Made by a program: the position numbers and the translations under genes. Shown here piece after piece: positions 32,448-38,160 of a stretch of DNA of 64,000 nucleotides (position 1 is its first letter; each line of letters begins with the position of its first letter). The notes under the pieces are model-generated. The model searched no databases and was not told the origin of the DNA. It saw only the letters and a list, made by a program, of their open reading frames with translations. Origin of the DNA: Clostridiales bacterium (GTDB taxonomy: Bacteria; Bacillota; Clostridia; Lachnospirales; Lachnospiraceae); the NCBI GenBank assembly GCA_021199255.1, contig JAJQIK010000072.1:1-64000 (forward strand). Direction: 5' to 3'.

Positions 32448-32531
32448 ATGATTATCCTTGCCGAACGTATACCCGGCACAAAAGCAGCCGACGCCGAAGC
32501 TCAGCACTGCAATTAAGTCTGCGATACTCAT
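32433..32531 (-). CDS. Holin-like type I toxin peptide, 32 aa
   Basis: Minus-strand ATG at 32531 with ribosome site AAAGGAGGG eight bases upstream. Product begins MSIADLIAVLSFGVGCFCAG, a short hydrophobic helix, and ends KDNHKTQK, a basic tail. This is the pattern of 30-35-residue membrane toxins (putative holin-like toxin family) from Firmicutes. It would insert in the membrane and depolarise the cell if translated. Antisense RNA and an occluded ribosome site keep it silent (see the following entries). Likely function: maintenance of the ICE. Too short for usual gene finders. Confidence 0.75.
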   Translation of the reverse strand: MSIADLIAVLSFGVGCFCAGYTFGKDNHKTQK

Positions 32532-32537
32532 TGGCTC

Positions 32538-32609
32538 AGCCCTCCTTTCTTCAGATTCCCTTGCGGGTTTCTATGTAATCGGAGGGTCACAGTCCCTCCG
32601 GAGAGGGCT
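32538..32609 (-). promoter_or_regulatory. Toxin mRNA leader with self-occluded ribosome site
   Basis: The toxin ribosome-site region (plus-strand AGCCCTC at 32538-32544) is exactly complementary to a leader segment (plus-strand GAGGGCT at 32603-32609). A further hairpin CGGAGGG / CCCTCCG (32580-32600) lies between them. Full-length mRNA would therefore hide the start site, as is known for type I toxins. Confidence 0.6.
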
Positions 32610-32647
32610 AACCGCCTACCATCCTAGTAGCTCTTGCCCATTATCCT

Positions 32648-32653
32648 ACTATA
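32648..32653 (-). promoter_or_regulatory. Probable -10 box of the toxin promoter
   Basis: Minus-strand TATAGT about 115 bp upstream of the toxin start; the -35 region is poor (TTGTGG at 15 bp spacing). Confidence 0.45.
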
Positions 32654-32691
32654 GTTCGACAGAAATTTCCACAATTAGATATATTTTTTAT

Positions 32692-32733
32692 TGCTGATTT
32701 CAGACATTGTGCAGTTCCTCCCTCTGTCACATA
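32692..32733. repeat. 42-bp inverted copy, arm 2 (stub of a second DUF2726-like gene start)
   Basis: Exact reverse complement of 30078-30119. Read on the minus strand, it places a ribosome site and the codons ATG TCT GAA ATC AGC directly downstream of the XRE gene at 32737, after which homology stops. So a nuclease gene once followed this regulator. Confidence 0.88.
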
Positions 32734-32858
32734 TATCTATTTTTTATTTCCGGCGATATATCCTTTTACAAAACCAATACATTCATTTTTGGTATCAGGA
32801 TCGGATAAGGATAATTGCCTGTATAAATTTAACCAGTCGTTTTCTTCTTGTGACAAAT
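32734..32858. repeat. Direct repeat A, copy 1 (3' part of XRE gene)
   Basis: 125 bp almost identical to 33363-33487 (two differences seen), covering the last 40 codons of both XRE regulators plus the stop codon. Confidence 0.9.
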
Positions 32859-33060
32859 CATCATTTCTATGTTTACCAGTCAGGAGATAATCTGTACTCA
32901 CATTAAAATAGTTGGCAAATTTTAATATGGTTTCTCCATTTGGAATAACGCCTTTTTTCCAGTTAGTTATAGTTCCTTTACTCATTCCTAGTTGTTGTAT
33001 AAGAGACGTTACTGAAATGTTATTTTCTTTACATAAAATTTTTAATTGATCAAAAAACAT
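32737..33060 (-). CDS. XRE-family transcriptional repressor 1
   Basis: 107 residues. N-terminal HTH_3 domain (LKILCKENNISVTSLIQQLG, then MSKGTITNWKKGVIPNGETI, LKFANYFNVSTDYLLTGKH). The C-terminal 40 residues (LSQEENDWLNLYRQLSLSDP...) are identical to those of the second regulator at 33366, while the HTH halves share only family-level similarity. Probably a phage-type repressor acting on the 33.1 or 33.75 kb promoter region. In the minus direction it is followed by a stub of a nuclease gene start. Confidence 0.85.
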   Translation of the reverse strand: MFFDQLKILCKENNISVTSLIQQLGMSKGTITNWKKGVIPNGETILKFANYFNVSTDYLLTGKHRNDDLSQEENDWLNLYRQLSLSDPDTKNECIGFVKGYIAGNKK

Positions 33061-33116
33061 ACGCCCACCAGTCTATTAAAATGAACTATATTGTTGATAA
33101 GTTCATTTTAATGCGC

Positions 33117-33283
33117 TATACTTTAAAATGTAATCACTAAGGTAATAGTATATTTTAAGGTTATAATGGTACAAAAATAACGGATAACATACGTAAATGG
33201 TATCTTTATCATTTTGATAATACGCCTAAATATACTATTCTATTTTATCTGAACAAGTTTACAAAGTAAAGCATAAACAAAAA
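33117..33283. repeat. Direct repeat B, copy 1 (operator/promoter region)
   Basis: 167 bp nearly identical to 33743-33909 (three or four differences seen). It contains the inverted pair AATAGTATATTT / AAATATACTATT at 33144-33155 and 33228-33239. Confidence 0.9.
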
Positions 33284-33296
33284 TAGGAAGGACAAG

Positions 33297-33443
33297 ATGT
33301 ATCTGTTTGAAGCGGTTTATGAAAATGTTTATACAGGCGAGAAGATTACAAGTGTCACATATTATCTATTTTTTATTTCCGGCGATATATCCTTTTACAA
33401 AACCAATACATTCATTTTTGGTATCAGGATCGGACAAGGATAA
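33297..33443 (+). pseudogene. Truncated small gene fused to antisense of the XRE repeat
   Basis: GGAAGGACAAG precedes ATG 33297 and 18 codons (MYLFEAVYENVYTGEKIT) that look like the start of a small ICE protein. At about 33,353 the sequence becomes repeat A read from the wrong strand, giving 30 meaningless codons before TAA 33441. The original gene was cut by the duplication. Confidence 0.55.
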
Positions 33444-33487
33444 TTGCCTGTATAAATTTAACCAGTCGTTTTCTTCCTGTGACAAAT
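33363..33487. repeat. Direct repeat A, copy 2
   Basis: See 32734-32858; offset 629 bp. Confidence 0.9.
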
Positions 33488-33689
33488 TTGTGGTTTCATT
33501 GTTTCCAGTATACAGATAATCTATAGAAACATGGAGTAAAGAAGCAACTTTGTAAAGCTTTTCTACGGAAGGTTTTACTTTTCCCCATTTTGCAATAGAA
33601 CCATTTGCCAAATGAGTTTTTCTTTCTATGGATGCGAGGGATAGTCCTTGCTTAAGTCCTTCTTCTTTTATTCGTTCTGCAATAGTCAT
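33366..33689 (-). CDS. XRE-family transcriptional repressor 2
   Basis: 107 residues, same length as repressor 1. HTH part differs (ERIKEEGLKQGLSLASIERK, then THLANGSIAKWGKVKPSVEK, YKVASLLHVSIDYLYTGN), but the last 40 residues are identical. It is divergent from the HTH gene at 33925 and shares a 235-bp control region with it that includes an inverted repeat (33770-33865). Probably the working immunity repressor of the present element. Confidence 0.85.
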   Translation of the reverse strand: MTIAERIKEEGLKQGLSLASIERKTHLANGSIAKWGKVKPSVEKLYKVASLLHVSIDYLYTGNNETTNLSQEENDWLNLYRQLSLSDPDTKNECIGFVKGYIAGNKK

Positions 33690-33742
33690 GGCAACGCTCC
33701 CAAAATAGAATATTATCTATTGACAACTAGAAAATATTCTAA

Positions 33743-33909
33743 TATACTTTAAAATGTAATCAGTAAGGTAATAGTATATTTTAGGGTTATAATGGTACAA
33801 AAATAACGGATAACATACGTAAATGGTATCCTTATCATTTTGATAATACGCCTAAATATACTATTCTATTTTATCTGAACAAGTTTACAAAGTAAAGCAT
33901 AAACAAAAA
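33743..33909. repeat. Direct repeat B, copy 2
   Basis: See 33117-33283; offset 626 bp. Ends just before the ribosome site of the 33925 gene. Confidence 0.9.
33770..33865. promoter_or_regulatory. Paired operator-like inverted repeats in the divergent control region
   Basis: AATAGTATATTT (33770-33781) and its complement AAATATACTATT (33854-33865), 72 bp apart. Their preservation in both repeat copies, in a region between a repressor and its divergent gene, suggests repressor-binding sites that may loop. Confidence 0.5.
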
Positions 33910-33924
33910 AGGAGTACAACAGAT

Positions 33925-34206
33925 ATGGACAAGAAACTTTCGCCGTGGAGCAAGGAGGTCAAAAAAGCGATGCTGGACAGGGATATGGATACAAATGATG
34001 TGGCAGCGGCGCTTCACTATACCAGGCAGTATGTTTCGACTGTGATAAACGGCGGCCGCTATTACCGGGATGCTGTTGTCCGGATTAGCCAAATGTTTGA
34101 TATAGAGGTCCCAGAAGAGGGAACAACCCTGGCGAAGACAAAGCAGAGTTGCCGTAGCCATAATGATGGCAGCAAAACGAAGAATCGAGGATGTCTTTAT
34201 GGATGA
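33925..34206 (+). CDS. Helix-turn-helix regulator, 93 aa
   Basis: ATG 33925 after AAAGGAG (33909-33915). Residues 8-60 form a Cro/XRE-like HTH (VKKAMLDRDMDTNDVAAALH, then YTRQYVSTVINGGRYYRDAV, RISQMFDIE). The last 20 residues are basic and overlap the next gene. Divergent arrangement with repressor 2 is the CI/Cro layout of phages and ICEs; this would be the Cro-like partner or an activator of the following genes. Confidence 0.75.
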   Translation: MDKKLSPWSKEVKKAMLDRDMDTNDVAAALHYTRQYVSTVINGGRYYRDAVVRISQMFDIEVPEEGTTLAKTKQSCRSHNDGSKTKNRGCLYG

Positions 34207-34450
34207 ATTGGTGAAAGAGGCACTTGAAGAATATAAAAGGGAATATGAAGAGTATCTTGATTTTATGCTTGCCGAATATGATGTGCCTAAAAATGTAAAA
34301 CTCCTTCAAGACAATATGCTCCTGCATTTGGCATTAAAAGAGGCCACAGAAACAATAAAAGACCTGAACATGAAAAACCGCAGCGGATGGTATCGGAACA
34401 ATGACGGACAGTCTGACCATAATAAAAGGAAAAACGAAGCAGAAAAATGA
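34163..34450 (+). CDS. Hypothetical protein in the regulatory operon, 95 aa
   Basis: Starts ATG 34163 inside the HTH gene; ATG 34199 (after GAGGATG) is a good alternative and gives 83 residues. The product is helical and charged (VKEALEEYKREYEEYLDFML, then VKLLQDNMLLHLALKEATET). No domain recognised. Confidence 0.5.
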   Translation: MMAAKRRIEDVFMDELVKEALEEYKREYEEYLDFMLAEYDVPKNVKLLQDNMLLHLALKEATETIKDLNMKNRSGWYRNNDGQSDHNKRKNEAEK

Positions 34451-34767
34451 ATAGAGCCAAAGAATGGAATATAATCGATATCTTCATTATGAAAGCGGAA
34501 GATTTTATACATAATTTCAGGCTGGAAGATTTATCCGACCAGGTGGATACAGAGACAATTATTGCAGCCCAGACAGAGTATCTCCGAGAGGAAAATGAGC
34601 ATTTAAAAGCAAGGGAAACTCCCATATATATGATTGAAAAAGATGAAAAATATTTCTGCCCCAAGTGCCATACTTTCTTACAGGAAAATGCGAAATATTG
34701 TAGTAATTGTGGGCATAGGGTCATAAAGCATATTTCTGTAGATGGATATATATGCAAAGTGAAATGA
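34447..34767 (+). CDS. Zinc-ribbon protein, 106 aa
   Basis: ATG 34447 overlaps the previous stop (ATGA). N-terminal helices (IIDIFIMKAEDFIHNFRLED) are followed by a zinc ribbon CPKCHTFLQENAKYCSNCGH (residues about 72-91) with CxxC pairs. Position at the end of the regulator operon suggests a DNA- or RNA-associated role; unrecognised beyond the ribbon. Confidence 0.6.
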   Translation: MNRAKEWNIIDIFIMKAEDFIHNFRLEDLSDQVDTETIIAAQTEYLREENEHLKARETPIYMIEKDEKYFCPKCHTFLQENAKYCSNCGHRVIKHISVDGYICKVK

Positions 34768-34833
34768 CCAGCCTTTTGATTTGGGTTAGAAGCAGCTTGT
34801 AAAAAGCTTTTCTATAGATAGCACTTTGACAAA

Positions 34834-35160
34834 TGCGCCGCAGGGGAAACCTTGTGTAAGAACATAGCACTTGCGTTATAAAGTCCGGTAACGTCTGGCA
34901 GATGGAGAGCTGCACAGTGGGAACGCGAGGATCTTATTCTCTTTTGAAACGTCTAAGCAGAAGATTATTAGAGGGAGCGGGTACTGTTCTGTGTTAAGTT
35001 CCGTGGTAAGGAATGGAGCGAGGACACTTCTGCCGGTGATAATGATACACACCAATCTAGGAGTCTGCCCATAGAAATGGGAGAGGTAGAGTAGTATGCG
35101 TCGAAATGCGTATATAAGGGTAACCTGTGGAGCTGACCAACAGCCGCCGGCATTTATTTA
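34834..35160 (+). ncRNA. Structured non-coding stretch, possibly the 5' part of a group II intron
   Basis: There is no credible gene between 34,768 and 35,331. The stretch beginning TGCGCCGCAGGGGAAACC has many short stems: GCAG/CTGC around 34,899-34,914; TTCC/GGAA around 35,000-35,015; CCCAT-AGAA-ATGGG at 35,069-35,082; TATGCG/CGTATA at 35,095-35,114. The opening and the spacing of motifs remind me of domain I of bacterial group II introns, but the first base of the expected GTGYG is not G, and I find no reverse transcriptase and no domain V. Treat as a structured RNA of unknown type. Confidence 0.35.
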
Positions 35161-35180
35161 ATGAACAAGATTAATCATTT

Positions 35181-35262
35181 GGGAGTGGTGGATGTTCCAT
35201 TCACCAAGCACATATTCATTCCCCATTTATGGATGGACATTCTGTGAATGTCCATCACTCCC
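35181..35262 (+). promoter_or_regulatory. Mutually exclusive hairpins upstream of the recombinase operon
   Basis: Three pairings compete: 35187-35205 (GGTGGATG/CATTCACC); 35232-35256 (11-bp perfect GATGGACATTC/GAATGTCCATC, loop TGT); and a long 17-bp pairing of 35181-35197 with 35246-35262, with only three G.U pairs. No T-run follows. It resembles a switching leader or a cluster of protein sites. Confidence 0.5.
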
Positions 35263-35331
35263 AGAAGATTAAATATAGTGATACGGACAAAACAAACCGT
35301 CATATGATATAGCAGGAAGGAGGAAGCGCTT

Positions 35332-35481
35332 ATGGAGGCTGTGATGAAAAATTGTAAAAGTATTTTTATTTCGGATCAATCAAAAATCCGGGATACCTTT
35401 ACTAAATTATGGGTCCAGGTTATTGACCAGGAAGAAAACAGTATAAAGACAGACAAAAATATACAGGCTAATATTATATAA
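35332..35481 (+). CDS. Small protein preceding the recombinase, 49 aa
   Basis: ATG 35332 follows GGAAGGAGGAAG, an excellent ribosome site. Product MEAVMKNCKSIFISDQSKIR... has no recognised domain. Location 44 bp upstream of the recombinase start suggests a role in recombination control or excision. Confidence 0.55.
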   Translation: MEAVMKNCKSIFISDQSKIRDTFTKLWVQVIDQEENSIKTDKNIQANII

Positions 35482-35525
35482 TTAGCATCTGCTGGTACAG
35501 GTTTGTTTTATTAAGGGATGATATA

Positions 35526-37097
35526 ATGAACAATAACATTGTTGCTATTTATAGCCGGTTATCTGAAGAAGACAGGAATAAACTCAATGAATCTGACGAC
35601 AGCCAGAGCATCCAAAACCAAAAAAGTATGCTGATCACTTATGCCATGAGCCAGGGCTGGGAAATCTATAACATATATTCAGATGACGACTATAAAGGTT
35701 CAGACAGAAACAGGCCGGCTTTTAAACAGTTGATGCAGGATGCCGAAAACAGGAAATTTAATATTGTGCTATGTAAGTCACAGGCGAGGTTTACCAGGGA
35801 ACTGGAACTGGTGGAAAAAATCATACATGGCCAGTTTGTTGAGTGGGGGATCCGTTTTGTGGGGTATGCCGATAATGCGGATACTTCTGTTGCAGGGAAT
35901 AAGAAAGCAAGGCAAATTAACGGACTGGTCAATGAATGGTATCTGGAGGATTTGTCTGATAATATTAAGACTGTTTTGACGGATCACCGCAAGAAAGGGA
36001 TGCATATTGGTTCTTTTGCACTGTATGGGTATCAGAAAGATCCTGAAAGGAAAGGGCATCTGATTATTGATGAAGAAGCTGCGGAGACGGTCAAACTTGT
36101 TTTTGAACTATATGCCTCCGGTATGGGTCGGACGGCCATTGCCAGATATTTAAATGAACAGGGTATTCCTAATCCGACCGAGTATAAGCGCCAGCAGGGA
36201 CTCCGTTATCATGGTACATCTGCCCAATATGGAACCTTGTGGAAATATTATTCGGTCAGTAATATGTTGCATAATGAAATGTATATTGGCAATATGGTAC
36301 AGGGAAAGTATAAGAATCCCACCTATAAATCTAAAAGCAGCAAGCCGGTTCCGAAGGAACAGTGGATCAGGGTGGAGGGTACCCATGAGGCTATTATTGA
36401 AAGAGACCTATGGAATAAGGTACAGGATATGCTGGCAGCCAGGACTAAGCCGATGTGTACAGGTGAGATAGGCATTTTTGCAGGTAAAACAAGATGTATG
36501 TATTGTGGTTATGCGCTCAGGTCGTGCAAAAACAGAGAATACAGGTATTTACGCTGCACTTCCAGATTTTTTGATAAAGAATCCTGTAAGGGAGCCTTTA
36601 TTGCGCAGCGCTTCCTGGAGCAGGCGGTGTTGGACGAGTTAAATAATATCATCAGCCAGTATTTTGACGAGGAAGCTGCCCGGGAGAAATTGTCTGTTGA
36701 ACGGGAACATGAATTACACAAGACAAAGCTGCAGAAAGAGGCTGCGGGATGCAGGAAAAGAATAAGCGAATTGGAACATGCCCTGAAAAGCCTGTATTTA
36801 GATAAAACGAAAGGAATTATTACAGAACAGGAGTTCCTGGATTTTAAGACAGCCTTTGTGGAAGATATGGAAGGATACAAAAAGAAGCTGGCTGAGTTAG
36901 AGCAGCAAATAGATTTATGGAGGAAGGAGACAGATGAGGCACATTCTATTAAAAATATCCTGCAAAAATACCGAAATATTAAAAAATTGAACCGCACTAT
37001 TGTTGATGCGTTGATTGATTATATTGAAATAGGACGCAGTGAAAGCAAAGCCCATAAAGCTGATCTCCCACCGATGATTATTCATTGGAAGTTTTAA
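35526..37097 (+). CDS. Large serine recombinase (site-specific integrase of the ICE)
   Basis: 523 residues. Resolvase catalytic domain at residues 1-145 with the nucleophile Ser10 in AIYSRLSEEDR, plus QNQKSMLITYA and the DRNRPAF segment. Recombinase domain about 155-270 (LYGYQKDPERKGHLIIDEEA, YLNEQGIPNP). Zinc ribbon about 325-370 (CMYCGYALRSC...CTSRFFDKESC), then a coiled coil (ISELEHALKSLYLDKTKGII). Such enzymes integrate and excise Tn4451/CTn5-type elements with a 2-bp crossover. The gene ends 13 bp from the truncated cotJC, at the element boundary. Confidence 0.95.
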   Translation: MNNNIVAIYSRLSEEDRNKLNESDDSQSIQNQKSMLITYAMSQGWEIYNIYSDDDYKGSDRNRPAFKQLMQDAENRKFNIVLCKSQARFTRELELVEKIIHGQFVEWGIRFVGYADNADTSVAGNKKARQINGLVNEWYLEDLSDNIKTVLTDHRKKGMHIGSFALYGYQKDPERKGHLIIDEEAAETVKLVFELYASGMGRTAIARYLNEQGIPNPTEYKRQQGLRYHGTSAQYGTLWKYYSVSNMLHNEMYIGNMVQGKYKNPTYKSKSSKPVPKEQWIRVEGTHEAIIERDLWNKVQDMLAARTKPMCTGEIGIFAGKTRCMYCGYALRSCKNREYRYLRCTSRFFDKESCKGAFIAQRFLEQAVLDELNNIISQYFDEEAAREKLSVEREHELHKTKLQKEAAGCRKRISELEHALKSLYLDKTKGIITEQEFLDFKTAFVEDMEGYKKKLAELEQQIDLWRKETDEAHSIKNILQKYRNIKKLNRTIVDALIDYIEIGRSESKAHKADLPPMIIHWKF

Positions 37098-37128
37098 AAT
37101 ATGTTGTTCTTATATGCTTGTAGCATCT
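37098..37128. other. Right attachment junction (attR region) inside cotJC
   Basis: CotJC coding homology (minus strand ...E-D-M-A-A-D) ends at about 37,125; the next codons (A-T-S-I-stop) are foreign. The host codons GCA GAT at 37125-37130 contain a GA dinucleotide, the crossover type used by related recombinases. Exact crossover cannot be fixed without the left junction. Confidence 0.65.
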
Positions 37129-37532
37129 GCCGCCATATCCTCCATCAAATCAGTAATGATATCGCCGGTAGACTGGAACTGGGAGGCGCTAAAGGGGAAG
37201 CCGCTTGCTGCCTGCGGCCATACGCCGATAGTATGGTCTACATAGTAATTGGCAAAGCCGGATTCTTCAATCTCTTCCATGGACAAATCCTTGGTTAACT
37301 GATGAACTATGGTGGCAACCATCTCCAGATGAGCCAGTTCTTCAGTACCGATATCCGTCAGAATAGCCGAAACCTCCCGATAGGGGCAAGCGTATCTTTG
37401 CGACAGGTATCTCATGGACGCGCCCATTTCGCCGTCAGGCCCGCCGTACTGGCTGATTACAGCCTGTGCCAGCCTGGCGTTGGGAGTGGTAATATTTACA
37501 GGAAATTCAAGTCTTTTTTCATAATTCCACAT
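37110..37532 (-). pseudogene. cotJC: cotJC, 3'-truncated by ICE insertion
   Basis: 140 codons from ATG 37532 (overlapping the cotJB stop, TAATG). Sequence is CotJC: MWNYEKRLEFPVN, ISQYGGPDGEMGASMRYLSQ, TDIGTEELAHLEMVATIVHQ, GDIITDLMEDMAAD. Full-length CotJC is about 190 residues and continues after this point with an E-E-K-A-R-A-T-Y helix and R-F-L-R-E-R-E-x-x-H, which contribute ligands of its manganese-catalase-like fold. Those residues are absent; four foreign codons and a stop follow. Inactive unless the ICE excises precisely. Confidence 0.85.
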
Positions 37533-37810
37533 TAATTGCAGCCTCCTTCCCATGGCATCGGTCCAAGAGCCCATTTCCAGTCGCCGCATTCCGACGTGTC
37601 TGCGCAGGAAAGTGTCAGCGGGCCGTATTTGGCGCAGTATTCTTTTTTGGCCTGATTGCTCATACGATTATAATGGTTAAAATATTCCATAGCGTTGCGG
37701 TCGTCGGGGTGCGTATCCAGATAGAGGGACATTTCGGTTACTACGAAAGAGAGAACGTTGACGTCATGAAGCATTTTCTCTTTCTCATTGTCAAAATGCG
37801 TATTCATCAT
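37532..37810 (-). CDS. cotJB: Spore coat protein CotJB
   Basis: 92 residues, ATG 37810 (second ATG follows directly), ribosome site AGGAGG within the end of cotJA. Family features: LHDVNVLSFVVTEMSLYLDT, HPDDRNAMEYFNHYN and the ending KWALGPMPWEGGCN. CotJB belongs to the inner spore coat polypeptide set made in the mother cell. The cotJA-cotJB-cotJC order is that of B. subtilis and Clostridia. Confidence 0.92.
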   Translation of the reverse strand: MMNTHFDNEKEKMLHDVNVLSFVVTEMSLYLDTHPDDRNAMEYFNHYNRMSNQAKKEYCAKYGPLTLSCADTSECGDWKWALGPMPWEGGCN

Positions 37811-37980
37811 TTCTTACAGCACCTCCTTCCGGTGAACGGCTTGTTCAGTTCGGGGAAGACGGTTCCGTCAAGGAGCGCTTCCTCCAGATTATCGCAGATG
37901 CCGTTAAAGCGTTGTATGGGAACATATGCCATCGCAAGCGGAAGACCGGCAAGAGCCTCTTTGTACATATAATCTTTCAT
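37807..37980 (-). CDS. cotJA: Spore coat-associated protein CotJA
   Basis: 57 residues, minus-strand ATG 37980 to TGA 37807 (overlaps cotJB start, ATGA). Sequence MKDYMYKEALAGLPLAMAYV, P-I-Q-R-F-N and YxxLEEALLDGTVFPELNKP-like region (NLEEALLDGTVFPELNKPF) identify CotJA. First gene of the coat operon, which would be under mother-cell control (sigma-E in relatives); no clear promoter box was picked. Confidence 0.9.
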   Translation of the reverse strand: MKDYMYKEALAGLPLAMAYVPIQRFNGICDNLEEALLDGTVFPELNKPFTGRRCCKK

Positions 37981-38160
37981 ATACTGCCTTTCCTAGTGAG
38001 TCCACTATTTTTTGTGGTGTTTTTACTATTATCATATGCTATAATTCTGACAGTGTGTTTTATGAGAAAACACAGAATGTTCACAATTTGATACGAATGG
38101 GGACACATTTATTTAGTATAGTAATAAGAGCGTTTGCCAAACAGAAGGGAGGATTTTTCT

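Larger units (their letters stand above)
1..37125 (+). mobile_element. Integrative and conjugative element (right-hand part), Tn1549/CTn4-like
   Basis: The block holds a full set of conjugation genes (coupling protein, VirB4, VirB6/TrbL, M23 hydrolase, MobC, relaxase), ParA, topoisomerase III and a serine recombinase at its right edge. Gene order VirD4 - Maff2 - TrbL - PrgI/VirB4 - M23 - DUF4315 - DUF4366 - topB matches the Tn1549/CTn family as I know it. The right boundary is set by loss of CotJC homology at about 37,122-37,128. The left boundary is outside the window. Base composition is visibly more AT-rich than the chromosome after 37.1 kb. Boundary accuracy is a few bases at best. Confidence 0.9.

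Noticed and set aside
35164-35245. Short frame starting MNKINHLGVVDVPF
   Set aside because: Ends after about 27 codons in the hairpin region, no ribosome site, no homology recognised.
37981-38160. Sigma-E promoter of the cotJ operon
   Set aside because: CATATGAT resembles a sigma-E -10, but no matching -35 at proper spacing was found, so no call was made.
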